From NCBI RefSeq assembly GCF_900112205.1, contig NZ_FOKW01000010.1:62001-126000 (forward strand): a stretch of 64,000 nt of DNA, read 5' to 3'. The first letter of the stretch is position 1, and the number at the start of each line of letters is the position of its first letter. Both the position numbers and the translations under genes were made by a program. Below are positions 53,031-62,464 of the stretch, piece by piece. Below the pieces are notes generated by a model. It was not told the origin of the DNA. It worked only from the letters and a program-made list of their open reading frames with translations, and did no database searches. This DNA is from Natronobacterium haloterrestre. Lineage in GTDB: Archaea > Halobacteriota > Halobacteria > Halobacteriales > Natrialbaceae.

Positions 53031-56000
53031 CTACGGTGCCGTGCCGGTCGATTCGTTCCCCGCGCCGGGGTCGTCTTCGATCTGTATTCCGTTTTCGTCG
53101 CCGACGAACTCGTTGCCGTCGGCACCGCCGTCACCGCCGCCATCGCCGTCACCGCCGACTCCTGCACCGATACCGTCCCCGTCAGTTCCGCCGCCGTCGT
53201 CCGTTCCGATCCCCGCGTCGCCCGTATCGGTCGGCGCCTCGAGCGTCACCGTCGTCTCGACCGTCTCGTTGGCCGTCGAGACCGTCGCCGTGTACGCACC
53301 CGGCTCCAGGTCCGCCGTCCCGGCGGTCAGCGACACCGTCGCCGCGTCGCCGGCCTCGAGTTCGAGCGGCGGCTCCGTCGCGTCGACGACGGTTCCGTCG
53401 AGGGCCAGTTCGACCGTCTGCGTGCCGGCTCGCTCGCCGACGTTTGCGACCGTCGCCTCGAACAGGAGCTCGTCCCCCTGTTCGACTGGCGCGTTCGTCG
53501 CGAGCGCTTCGAAAACGAACTGCTCCGGTTCCTCGTCGAAGTCGGCGATCTCCCCCGCGGGGTCGGTCTCGGCGACGAGCACCTCGTCGTAGTCGTAGAT
53601 GCCCATGTCGGCGGTCCAGACGAGTCGCTCCTCCTCGGTTTCGGGCGTCCACTCGACCGTGAACGTCCCCTCGCCGGGCGCGAGTTCCTCGAGAGGCTCG
53701 TCCTCGGTCGCGCCCTCGAGTTCGCTCCGGACGAGCACGGGCGCGTCGTTGGGGTTCTCGTAGCCGAAGGTCACGTCGATCGTGGGGGGCTCGTCGCCCT
53801 CGCCGTCGTCGACGACGGTCGTCTCCGCGACGAACGTCGACGGGAGTTCCGGGCGGGTCTCCTCGATACACTCCTCGCCCTCCGGATTGGGGTGGTCGAT
53901 CCCCGCGACCGGGAACGCTTCGGGCGAGGTGATGCCCGTGATGGTGGTCCCGTAACTGCCGTAGTCGCCGACGGCGACCGTCACCTCGTCGTCAGCGGTG
54001 CGTGTGATCCGGTCGTCGGCTTCCCCGTCGACCTCGAAGACGATCGTTCCCGTAAACGGTGCCTCGACGTCCTCGCCGACCGTCACGAAGTCCTCGGCGA
54101 TCGTGTTGCCGAACCCGCCTAAGGTGTAGAACCCGGTGCTGGCCGCGATGGAGTCGCCCTCCTCGAAAGAGTCGCTGACCTCGGCCCGGCGACAGTCGAC
54201 GAACTCGACTTCGAACCCCTCGTCGAGGGTGTACTCGAACGTCTCGTTGACGAGGACGTCGCCGTCGGCCGCGTCGATCACCGCCGCCTCGAGCGTCGCG
54301 TCTTCCTCGAGGGGGTCGTCGAGGTCGATCGTCTCGTTCTCGAGGGTTTCGTCGGCCGGGAACGGGTCGGTTTCGACGAGGGGGTCGTCGCCGGCGGCGT
54401 CCGCCTCGGCGACCGTGAGCGCGTAGTCGACGGTGGCGTTCGCGGCCGCTATCGTCACGGTCTCGCCGTCGCCGCGCTGATCGGTGACCGTGAGGTTCGC
54501 GTCCGGCGCGGGTTCCGGCGGTTCGGGCTCGGTGTCGTCTTCGACGGTGTACTCGATCGACTCCGTCGCGAGCGCCTCGTCGTCCGCGGCGTCGCGGACC
54601 GAGACGTCGACCGTCGCGTTCTCCTCGAGCGGCGGCTCGAGCGGTGGCTCGAGCGGTGGCTCGAGCGCGAGCGAGAGGTTCTCGACGGGTTCGCCGGCCG
54701 CGAAGACGTCGCTGTCGACCCGCTCGCCGTCGTACTCGGCGCTGACGAGGTAGTCGACGGTGGCGTTGGCCTCGTCGACGGTCAGCGTCTCGCCGTCGCC
54801 GGACTGGTCGGAGACGGAGAGCGTGGCTTCCGGCTCGGGTTCGGGCTCGGGTTCTGGTTCTGGTTCTGGTTCCTCGGGCCCCTCGACCGTCACGAACGCC
54901 CCGTCGAGGACCGGCCCGCCGCCGGCCGTAACGTACGGTTCGTCCTCCTCGCCGTCGCTCTCGACGTAGCGGAACGTCTCGTCGTCGGTCGTGTCGTGGT
55001 GGACGACGGCGACGAGCGGACGGCTCTCCTCGAGCGGTTCGTCGAACTCCACGGTCACGTTCTCGTGGCTGCCGGGCTCGAGGTACGCCGACGCGCCCAG
55101 CACCGCGTCGGGATCGGCGTCGACCGTAACCCCGTCGTAGACGGCGACGAAGCCGCCCTCGGAGAGTTCGACCGAGTCGATCACGACGCTGTCGCCGTCG
55201 GACTCCTGGTCGTCGAACGCGATCGTCGCCTCACCCTCGCGTTCGTCGATTCGCTCGATCCGCTGGACGACCTCGACCTCGACGTACTGGACGAGCACGG
55301 CCGGGTCGTCCGTTCCCTCGTCGACCGCGTAGGCGGTCGCGTCGGCCGCGGTCTCGGCCGTCACCCGCTGGAGTTGCGTGACGCTGATCCGCTGGGATTG
55401 CACCGCGCGGGCGGTCTCCTGGCTCGCGCTCGTCGCGGCGACCTGGATCTGTTCGACGGTCGCCTCCTGGTACCCCGAGAGCGCCCCGGTCGCGCTTCCG
55501 CTGGCGAGCCGCTGGACCTGTACGACGTCGACGACCTGTTTCTGGAGCACCGCGCCCTCGCCGGCGCCGGCCGCGGCGGCCTGGATCGCCTCGACCTCGA
55601 CGACCTGGTACTGGACCGCCGACTCGACGGCCCCTTTCGCTGCCCCCGTCGCGGCGGATTGGATCTGCGTGATCGACACCTCCTGGCGCTGGACGAGCGT
55701 CCCGCGGGCGCCCCCGTCGGCGGCGGCCTGGATCTGCTCGACCGTCGCCTCCTGGCGCTGGATCGCGCCCTTCGCCGCCCCGAACGACGCCTCCTGGATC
55801 GCGGTGATCGTGATCCGCTGGACCTGCTGGACGGTCACCGATCGGGCAGCCTTGGCGGCCCCTTTGCTCGCACCCCGGGCCGCGGACTGTGTCTGCTCGA
55901 CGGTCACCCGCTGGCGCTGGACGAGCGCTCCCTTCGACGCGCCTATCGCCGCCTTCTGGACCTGTTTGACGTCGATTCGCTGGTACTGCTCGGCTTCGAC

Positions 56001-56876
56001 GGCGAGCGTCTCGGTCGCCCCCTCGAGGACGCCGGCGCTCGCGCCCGCGGCCGCGTGCTGGACGTGTTCGAGGGTAACCCGCTGGCGCTGTTCGACCGTG
56101 ATCTTTCCGTACTGCGAGAGGACGCCATAAGCCGCGCCCTGGCCGGCCTCCCGGATCGTCGGCCCGTGCTCGACGCCGGACGTGGCGGCTCCGCTCGCCG
56201 CCCCGGCCGCCGCCCCGCGGGTCGCGACCTGGATCTGTTCGACGGTCACGCGCTGCTCCTGGGCGATCGCGCCGTGGGTCGCGCCCCAGGCCGCGCTCTG
56301 CATCTGGCTCGCCTCGACCCGCGTGTACTGGGCGAGCGCGCCGTCGACCGCCCCGCCGACGGCGTACTGGATCGCCGTGACGTTGACCTCCTGGCTCGCC
56401 ACCAGCGAGCCGTGGACCGCGCCCTTCGTCGCCTCTCGGACCTGCTCGTCGTCGGCGTCCTCGTACCGGGCCGCGAACTCGGCCGCGCCCTCGAGGGCCG
56501 CCTCGCGCTGTTCCTGGGTTACCTCGACGCCCTGGGCCTCGGCGAGTTCGACCCCCGCGTCGACGCCGGCCTCGACGACGTCCTCGCGGTCCTCCTGGAG
56601 TTGAGGCTGGGGCTGGCCCGCCGAGTTCGCGTCGTCGCCGTCTCCATCGCCGTCGGTCGCGGGCGACGGCATCGAGAGGGGTTCGCTGCCCACATCGGCT
56701 GTCGACCCCTCGGGCGTCGCCTCGAGGTCCGACGCGCCGTCGTCGACCGCACCCTCGTCGGCCTCGCCGTCGCCGATCGGCCCGAAGCCGACGCCGACGA
56801 ACGGTACGGCGAGGACGCTCGTCGTCGCGACGACGGCGAGGAGTACCGCGATCGCCGCCGCTGTTGCTCCTCTCAT
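53031..56876 (-). CDS. Large exported repeat protein with Gln/Ala/Gly repeats and a DUF7282 domain
   Basis: 1281 residues from ATG 56876. Sec-type signal (about 1-24), then an acidic linker. Residues about 163-540 hold some 13 copies of a ~23-residue unit: strand-like V-T-V-E-Q-I-Q, then A-A-x-G-A-A-x-G-A-L and Q-x-Q. A DUF7282-like domain follows (about 549-665), with two related modules after it (DQSGDGETLTV, DQRGDGETVTI) and linkers of repeated PEPE and LEPP. Near the C-end is a CARDB-like beta domain (VEQGDELLFEATVANVG) and a Gly/Asp tail. No PGF-CTERM, sortase motif or transmembrane anchor at the C-end, so it is probably released or bound noncovalently at the cell surface. Repeats likely form a solenoid; function unknown. 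Confidence 0.75.
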   Translation of the reverse strand: MRGATAAAIAVLLAVVATTSVLAVPFVGVGFGPIGDGEADEGAVDDGASDLEATPEGSTADVGSEPLSMPSPATDGDGDGDDANSAGQPQPQLQEDREDVVEAGVDAGVELAEAQGVEVTQEQREAALEGAAEFAARYEDADDEQVREATKGAVHGSLVASQEVNVTAIQYAVGGAVDGALAQYTRVEASQMQSAAWGATHGAIAQEQRVTVEQIQVATRGAAAGAASGAATSGVEHGPTIREAGQGAAYGVLSQYGKITVEQRQRVTLEHVQHAAAGASAGVLEGATETLAVEAEQYQRIDVKQVQKAAIGASKGALVQRQRVTVEQTQSAARGASKGAAKAARSVTVQQVQRITITAIQEASFGAAKGAIQRQEATVEQIQAAADGGARGTLVQRQEVSITQIQSAATGAAKGAVESAVQYQVVEVEAIQAAAAGAGEGAVLQKQVVDVVQVQRLASGSATGALSGYQEATVEQIQVAATSASQETARAVQSQRISVTQLQRVTAETAADATAYAVDEGTDDPAVLVQYVEVEVVQRIERIDEREGEATIAFDDQESDGDSVVIDSVELSEGGFVAVYDGVTVDADPDAVLGASAYLEPGSHENVTVEFDEPLEESRPLVAVVHHDTTDDETFRYVESDGEEDEPYVTAGGGPVLDGAFVTVEGPEEPEPEPEPEPEPEPEATLSVSDQSGDGETLTVDEANATVDYLVSAEYDGERVDSDVFAAGEPVENLSLALEPPLEPPLEPPLEENATVDVSVRDAADDEALATESIEYTVEDDTEPEPPEPAPDANLTVTDQRGDGETVTIAAANATVDYALTVAEADAAGDDPLVETDPFPADETLENETIDLDDPLEEDATLEAAVIDAADGDVLVNETFEYTLDEGFEVEFVDCRRAEVSDSFEEGDSIAASTGFYTLGGFGNTIAEDFVTVGEDVEAPFTGTIVFEVDGEADDRITRTADDEVTVAVGDYGSYGTTITGITSPEAFPVAGIDHPNPEGEECIEETRPELPSTFVAETTVVDDGEGDEPPTIDVTFGYENPNDAPVLVRSELEGATEDEPLEELAPGEGTFTVEWTPETEEERLVWTADMGIYDYDEVLVAETDPAGEIADFDEEPEQFVFEALATNAPVEQGDELLFEATVANVGERAGTQTVELALDGTVVDATEPPLELEAGDAATVSLTAGTADLEPGAYTATVSTANETVETTVTLEAPTDTGDAGIGTDDGGGTDGDGIGAGVGGDGDGGGDGGADGNEFVGDENGIQIEDDPGAGNESTGTAP

Positions 56877-57332
56877 CGCCGGTTGCCTCCCGGCTCGGCG
56901 AGTGCTCCGGACGGCCGCGTGCACCGATCACGGCCGCGCGCTCGAGCGCGCCGTTTCGATCCCGTTGTGACCGTTGTGACCCGTCGATACCCCCGCGGCT
57001 CGAACCGAACGTGAGACCGTTCGAAACCCATTCGTCTCCTTCGACCGGATCGAATCGGCGAATAAGCCCGCCGGTCGTTTCGCCACGCCGCGTGACACAA
57101 GAGTCGATTACCGCCCCGGAACGGTCGGGCCTGAGCGGCGCTCGAGTCCACAGGCGACCGCGATCGCTCCTGCCGGCACGCGTTCGGGACGACGTTCGTC
57201 CCGTCCGACAGGAAGCACCGGGTTTCGGCGGGACTCGTTCGGTCCGTGAGGGGGGCCAAGATCGGGCCGACGGCGAAGAACCCGGTCTCGGAAACCGAAG
57301 TTTTGAATTGGGTTTACGAGAGAGGGGCGAGC
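56877..57332. other. Divergent promoter region between the repeat protein and bioY
   Basis: No gene is supported in these 456 bases. It contains a repeated GTTGTGACC pair near 56960-56980, a minus-strand ggcttattcg (about 57060-57067) that may be the TATA box of the repeat-protein gene with a long leader, and gggtttacg (57310-57318) upstream of bioY. No clear biotin operator palindrome was seen. Confidence 0.45.
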
Positions 57333-57920
57333 ATGGCAACCGAACACGGTGCGGTAGAGCCGGTCCGAGACGAGATCGTACGCCAGTTCGCGCGGGCTGC
57401 ACTGCTCGCGGCACTGATCGGGGCCGTCGCTCCGGTCTCGATTCCGATCCCGTTCTCGCCGGCACCGATCACGCTACAGGTGTTGTTCGTCTTCCTGGCC
57501 GGACTCGTCCTCGGGCCGGTCTGGGGGACCGTCTCGCTGACGCTGTACCTGGCGGCGGGCGCGGTCGGGATTCCGGTTTTCGCCGGGTTCAGCGCCGGTC
57601 CTGGCGTCCTGTTCGGCCGGAGCGGCGGCTACCTCTGGGCGTACCCGGTCGCCGCCGGCCTGATCGGACTGCTCGTCCACCGGGGCACGGATCTCCGCGC
57701 TCCCGCCGACGTCTCGCTGCCGGTCCTCGTCGGCGCACTCGTGGCTGGGACCGCCGTCATCTACGGGATGGGCTCCGGCTACATGGCCTGGCTCCTGGAT
57801 ATGACCGTCGTGGAGGCGTTGATGGTCGGTGCGGTCCCGTTCGTCCCGGTCGAACTGCTCAAGCTGGTCGCGGCGATCGCGATCGTCAAGAGCGGTCGGC
57901 TGCAACCGGTCGGAACGTGA
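57333..57920 (+). CDS. bioY: Biotin transporter substrate-binding subunit BioY
   Basis: 195-residue S-component of an energy-coupling-factor transporter. Six helices with the family signature: VSIPIPFSPAPITLQVLFVFLAGLVLG (parts), GAVGIPVFAGFSAGPGVLFGRSGGYL and the C-terminal VPFVPVELLKLVAAIA. Start ATG 57333. First gene of a bioY-ecfA-ecfT set, so it should import biotin with its own ATPase and T-component. 52 bases separate it from ecfA. Confidence 0.94.
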   Translation: MATEHGAVEPVRDEIVRQFARAALLAALIGAVAPVSIPIPFSPAPITLQVLFVFLAGLVLGPVWGTVSLTLYLAAGAVGIPVFAGFSAGPGVLFGRSGGYLWAYPVAAGLIGLLVHRGTDLRAPADVSLPVLVGALVAGTAVIYGMGSGYMAWLLDMTVVEALMVGAVPFVPVELLKLVAAIAIVKSGRLQPVGT

Positions 57921-57972
57921 GACGAACGGCGACCGATCGATCGAGCACGCACGCCGTCGGCAACCGATACCG

Positions 57973-58677
57973 ATGATCGAGTTTCGCTCCGTCACCTACG
58001 CGTTCGACGACGTTCCCGTCCTCGAGGAGTGCTCCCTCGAGATCGACGACGGCGAGTTCGTCCTCTTTGCCGGCGCGAACGGCAGCGGGAAGACGACCCT
58101 GTTGCGTCACTGTAACGGGCTCCTGACTCCCGACTCCGGGGACGTGCTCGTCGACGGGACGTCCGTCGCCGAGAACCCGATCCGGGCACGCTCGCGGGTC
58201 GGCATGGTCTTCCAGAACCCGCGGGACCAGTTCGTCGCGGCGACGATCGGCGACGACGTCGCCTTCGGCCCCGAAAACCTGGGGCTCGACCGGTCGGAGA
58301 TCGACGAGCGCGTCGGGATCGCCCTCGAGGCGGTCAACCTCTCCGGTCGGGACGACGAACGGATCGCGGAACTCTCGGGCGGGGAACAGGCCCGCGTGGC
58401 CATCGCCGGCGCGCTGGCAATGGAGCCGACCCACCTCGTGCTCGACGAGCCGTTTACTGGGCTGGACGATCCGGCCCGGCGATCCGTCCTCGAGCGACTC
58501 GAGGCGCTGTCGGCCGACGGGACCGGCGTGTTGCTCGCGACCCACGACCTCCGGGACGTGCTCGAGTTGGCGGACCGGGTGATCGCCATGCACGACGGCG
58601 AGGTAGTCGTCGACGCGCCGCCGGAGCAGGCCGTCGAGGAACTCGAGGGGGTCGCCGTTCGGGTGCCGCGATGCTGA
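57973..58677 (+). CDS. ECF transporter ATPase (EcfA/CbiO/BioM type)
   Basis: 234-residue ABC ATPase from ATG 57973 (MIEFRSVTYAFDDVPVL). Walker A GANGSGKT (34-41), Q-loop Q81, LSGGE (134-138), Walker B LVLDEP (155-160) and a D-loop FTGLD. Drives uptake with BioY and the T-component. Single ATPase gene, so the complex may use a homodimer. Its stop overlaps the T-component start. Confidence 0.93.
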   Translation: MIEFRSVTYAFDDVPVLEECSLEIDDGEFVLFAGANGSGKTTLLRHCNGLLTPDSGDVLVDGTSVAENPIRARSRVGMVFQNPRDQFVAATIGDDVAFGPENLGLDRSEIDERVGIALEAVNLSGRDDERIAELSGGEQARVAIAGALAMEPTHLVLDEPFTGLDDPARRSVLERLEALSADGTGVLLATHDLRDVLELADRVIAMHDGEVVVDAPPEQAVEELEGVAVRVPRC

Positions 58678-59375
58678 GTTACGAACACGACGACACGATC
58701 GCCCACCGGCTCGACCCCCGGTCGAAGCTGGCGGTCCAGATCGCCTTCGCCGCGGCGGCGCTCTCGCACACGAGCGGCCGGGCACTGGTCGCGCTGACGG
58801 CCATCACGGCGCTCTTTCTGACCGTCGCGGGCGTCTCGATCCTCCGGACGCTGTCCGCCTACCGGTTCGCGCTGGTGATCATCGCCATCGCGCCGCTGGT
58901 CTCGGCCGCGACGCTCGGCCCGCCGTGGATCGACGTGGCCGACGGGCTCGAGTCCGCCCGGGCCGGCTACCGAGTGGTGCTCGTGTTGCTCGTCAGCGCC
59001 GCTTACGTCCGCTCGACGCGGATCCGGGATTCACGGGCGGCCGTCCAGCGGACGATCCCGGGCAAACCCGGCCAGTTGCTGGGTGTCGGCATCGCGCTCG
59101 TCTTCCGGTTCTTCCCGGTGTTGCAGGCGGACGTCCGGCGGATCCGCCAGGCGTCGGCCGCCCGGCTCGGGACCGAACGCGGCGCGATCGACCGCGCGAG
59201 CCACATCGGGCTCCTCGGGCTGACTCGCGCGTTCGACCGGGCCGATCGGCTCTCGCTCGCCCTGCGGGCTCGCTGTTTCGCCTGGAATCCGACGCTGCCG
59301 CGGCTGTCGTTTACCCGCCTCGACGCGCCCGCGTTCGCGGTCGCCGTTGCGCTAGGTGCGGGCACGTTCCTCTAG
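58671..59375 (+). CDS. ECF transporter T-component (EcfT/BioN type)
   Basis: 234 residues, five or six helices, with the cytosolic coupling motifs (Ala-Arg-x) as QASAARLGTERGA and LRARCF that contact the ATPase. Start ATG 58671 overlaps the ATPase gene by seven bases. Completes the biotin ECF transporter. Some 80 bases separate its stop from that of the convergent antiporter gene. Confidence 0.92.
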   Translation: MLSYEHDDTIAHRLDPRSKLAVQIAFAAAALSHTSGRALVALTAITALFLTVAGVSILRTLSAYRFALVIIAIAPLVSAATLGPPWIDVADGLESARAGYRVVLVLLVSAAYVRSTRIRDSRAAVQRTIPGKPGQLLGVGIALVFRFFPVLQADVRRIRQASAARLGTERGAIDRASHIGLLGLTRAFDRADRLSLALRARCFAWNPTLPRLSFTRLDAPAFAVAVALGAGTFL

Positions 59376-59455
59376 GGGAGTCGCTTTCAGTTTCGGTATT
59401 CGAAAGCTGAGGGGAGGAGGGAAAGGGACGAATCGCGTACCGCATTTCGAGGGAA

Positions 59456-61336
59456 TCAACTGGGATTGACGAACGCAATCCCCTCTTGAACGGCCTCAGG
59501 CCGGCCCAAGAGGGTAATATGGTCACCCCGCTCGACGACGGTGTCGGCGGTCGGAACCCTGGCCGAGTCGTCCTCGCCGTTACTGAGAAGCGCGATCAGG
59601 CAAGTATCAGGGAGCATCGGTCCGATTTCCTGGATCGTTTTTCCAACGAGTTCGTCGTTGGCGACCTCGACTTCCTGGATGTCGCCAGTCCGGCCGATAG
59701 TGGTCATCCATCGGGAGATCGCAGGCCGTTCGATCTGATTGTCGATCGCCCACGCGGTCGCCATCGCTCCGGAGATAGTGCGCACACCGAGTTCCCTGAA
59801 TGCATCGGCGTTATCCGCGTTGTTCGCCTTCGCGATGACGGTCTCGACGTCGAATTTCGCCTTCGAGAGCTGCGAGACGAGCAGATTCGCGTCGTCGTCG
59901 CCGGTCGCAGCGATGACGATTTTGGCGTTCTCTGCGCCGGCCTCACGCAACACGTCCGTATCGGTTCCGTCCCCGATAACGGTAGCGTAGCCGGCGTTGC
60001 GTACCTGTTCAACGACCGTTTTTTCTTCCTCGATGATGACAACGTTCTCGCCACGGTCCTCGAGGCGTTCGGCGAGCGCACGGCCCACCTGTCCGCCCCC
60101 TACGATGATGACTCTCATGGGTATCACGTCCAAGTATTGTGCGATATAGCGCGCCAGACCGCCCTCCACAAGGGCAGTAAGGAAGATGACCAGAAAAACC
60201 GTCCCGATCAACAGATCGGCCTGCTGGGCCAGCGCGGGGTCGCCCAGTTCCGTGGCGGCCGTCCGGAGTTCGACGGCAAAGAGCGTCGCGACCGACGCGG
60301 GAATGATTCCTCGCGGCCCGACGGCGCTAATAAACAGTCGCTCGGAGAGGGTAAACCGGTCACCGATCGTCGAGACGAACACCAAAAGCGGGCGGATCAC
60401 CAACGCGACGGCGATCACGACGCCAAGGCCGGCGAATCCGACGTCGAAAATCGCCTCCGGAGGCAACTGGGCGGCGAGCGCGATGAACACGAACGACAGT
60501 ACGAGCAGCGTGATGTCGCCCTTGAAATCGGTGATCTCCTCTTTGTAGGGAATGTCGGTATTCCCAAGGACAACGCCGGCGGTAGCGGCGGCGGCGACGC
60601 CGGCCTCGCTCGCTAGCTGGTTCGCGCCCGCGTAGGCGACCAGCGCTCCAGCGAGGACGAGCAACCGCGCGTTCCGCGGCGCAGCACCCGGCGAGAGGTC
60701 GACGTACCGCAACAGGTAGATCAGCAGGGCTGCAACGAGGATGCCCACGAGTAGCCCCTCGCCGAGACGGAGCGCGAATCCCTGGATCAATCCCTCGGCG
60801 GCGACGGTCGGATTCACTGCCTCGAAGAGGACGACCGCAGTGATCGCGGCAGTTACGTCGTTGACGATCCCTTCTGTTTCGAGGACCGCGGCGACCCGGT
60901 CACGGACCGGGACGACCGCGAGGATCGGGGAGATCACCGTCGGCCCGGTGGCGACAAGCAGTGCGCCGATCACGAACGACAGTTCCCAGGGTAACCCCTC
61001 GAGAACCCTGACGGCGACTGCGGTGCCGATCAGCGCGATGATCGCGCCGACAGTCACGAGTCGAACCGCAGCTCGCGGAGCCTCCCGAATACGATCGAAC
61101 TCCAGGTGGAACGCGCCCTCGAAAACGATGACTGCGACAGCGAGCCCGACGATCGCCGGCAAGGCCGTACCGAACGTTTCGCTAGTCACGAGCCCCAGAC
61201 CCGGTCGTCCGATGAGGACTCCCACGAGCAGAAAGAAGATGATGCTCGGAATCTGGAGCCGGGCTGCGAGGATTTGAGCGAGCACCCCAAGGCCGATGAT
61301 ACCTGCAACCAACGGAATCAGGAATTCACTCGCCAC
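59456..61336 (-). CDS. NhaP-type sodium:proton antiporter with TrkA domains
   Basis: 626 residues from GTG 61336. CPA1 antiporter core with about 12-13 helices; candidate acidic residues lie in the segment TEGIVNDVTAAI (Asn-Asp pair), and GPRGIIPAS is the family motif. A cytosolic TrkA-N/RCK domain (VIIVGGGQVGRALAERL, about 413 on) and a TrkA-C domain (ELVGKTIQEIGPMLPDTCLIALL) bind NAD(H) or nucleotides and gate activity. Promoter AT-rich agtttattattcg at 61371-61383. The leader has a CCCC-TTCG-GGGG hairpin (61353-61367). Confidence 0.92.
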   Translation of the reverse strand: MASEFLIPLVAGIIGLGVLAQILAARLQIPSIIFFLLVGVLIGRPGLGLVTSETFGTALPAIVGLAVAVIVFEGAFHLEFDRIREAPRAAVRLVTVGAIIALIGTAVAVRVLEGLPWELSFVIGALLVATGPTVISPILAVVPVRDRVAAVLETEGIVNDVTAAITAVVLFEAVNPTVAAEGLIQGFALRLGEGLLVGILVAALLIYLLRYVDLSPGAAPRNARLLVLAGALVAYAGANQLASEAGVAAAATAGVVLGNTDIPYKEEITDFKGDITLLVLSFVFIALAAQLPPEAIFDVGFAGLGVVIAVALVIRPLLVFVSTIGDRFTLSERLFISAVGPRGIIPASVATLFAVELRTAATELGDPALAQQADLLIGTVFLVIFLTALVEGGLARYIAQYLDVIPMRVIIVGGGQVGRALAERLEDRGENVVIIEEEKTVVEQVRNAGYATVIGDGTDTDVLREAGAENAKIVIAATGDDDANLLVSQLSKAKFDVETVIAKANNADNADAFRELGVRTISGAMATAWAIDNQIERPAISRWMTTIGRTGDIQEVEVANDELVGKTIQEIGPMLPDTCLIALLSNGEDDSARVPTADTVVERGDHITLLGRPEAVQEGIAFVNPS

Positions 61337-61565
61337 GTTTATCTTTCCGTGCAGTCCCCCGAAGGGGATGTCGAATAATAAACTACGTGGTTGAAGAACC
61401 CGCCGCTCGAACGGTTTTGATCGTCTTTCACGTCTTGGGGCACTCGGAGGGACGTGTCCGAGGGATCACGACTCCCGGCGCGTCTGCCCCACAGCGCACT
61501 CGAGCGGAAAGGGCAACGGCTCGTCTGAGGGGAGACTCCCGGACGCTACGGATCAGTTCGGATCG

Positions 61566-62318
61566 TTACAGAACATCGATTACCGGTTCGTCCTCGAGCA
61601 GTCGCGTCACGACCACCCGCGGCACCTCCCGGCGCTCGCGCAGTTCGCCCGCGATCTCGCGGGCCCTCGCCTCGAGTTCGGGGGTGTCGGCCATGTTGAG
61701 CAGCGGGACGACCGTCGCGCCGTCGGGAACGTCCTTCCAGCCCCCCGCGTCGCTCGCGAGGACGGTCGCGACGTCGGCTGCGGAGATACGGTCACCCGGC
61801 TCGAGGTCGGCGACGTTGGCGACCCGTTCGGGCCGGTGGACGTGCTCCTCGTCGAGTCGTTTGCCGACGACGCGGACGCTCGCGATCGGGACGACCACGT
61901 CCGTCCCTGCGGGCAACTGCGGTTCGTCCTCGTCGGGCGCCTTGAGCCAGCGGGTGCGCGCGCCGTCGGCCTTCACCAGCACGGTTTCCGGCCCCTCGAG
62001 GGCGTTCGCAAGCGCGTCGACGTCGGCCGTGTCGTAGCCGAGATACCGGTCGCCCTCGCGGGCCGCGGCGAGGCCCAGCGGCCGCGAGTCGGTTTCACGC
62101 GCCGCCGCGATCGGATCGTCGGCCACCGTCAGCGTCGCTACTCGGTCGTCGAACGGCGGGATACGGACCGTCGTCGTCACGATCGCTCGCTCGAGTCGCT
62201 CCGCGAGCGCGTACAGCGTCGATTTCTTCCCGCCGGCGCCGACGACGGCGAGGACGGTCGGTGACTCGGTGGCGGACGCGTGCTCGTCCAGCAGTGCCCG
62301 CTGGAGGGGGACCGTCAT
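61566..62318 (-). CDS. yqeC: YqeC-like putative selenium/molybdenum-hydroxylase accessory protein
   Basis: 250 residues from ATG 62318 (MTVPLQRALLDEH); a GTG 12 bases upstream is possible. P-loop-like VVGAGGKKSTLYALAERL, then RPLGLAAAREGDRYLGYDTADVDALANAL, and VKADGARTRWLKAPDEDEPQLPAGTDVVVPIASVRVVG, the YqeC hallmarks (parts). In bacteria yqeC sits with selenium-dependent molybdenum hydroxylase genes; none are here. Function in haloarchaea unknown. Confidence 0.83.
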   Translation of the reverse strand: MTVPLQRALLDEHASATESPTVLAVVGAGGKKSTLYALAERLERAIVTTTVRIPPFDDRVATLTVADDPIAAARETDSRPLGLAAAREGDRYLGYDTADVDALANALEGPETVLVKADGARTRWLKAPDEDEPQLPAGTDVVVPIASVRVVGKRLDEEHVHRPERVANVADLEPGDRISAADVATVLASDAGGWKDVPDGATVVPLLNMADTPELEARAREIAGELRERREVPRVVVTRLLEDEPVIDVL

Positions 62319-62464
62319 CCTCGAGGCCACCTCCGGGCCGGACGGGCGCTGCCGGTCGACGTCCCGGCTCGATACGTCGGGTCGTCGCTCATGCGTGCCG
62401 GTTCGCGGCGCTCGAAGAAAGGCCTACGGGCTCCGTTCGAACGTCGGCTCCTCGGGGACGATCT

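Noticed and set aside
54996-57014. Long plus-strand frame opposite the repeat protein
   Set aside because: Mirrors the repeat codons of the minus-strand gene (Leu/Asp/Arg), so its apparent periodicity is inherited.
57246-57332. Upstream extension of BioY
   Set aside because: The 29 extra residues are unlike BioY and cover the promoter element; ATG 57333 fits better.
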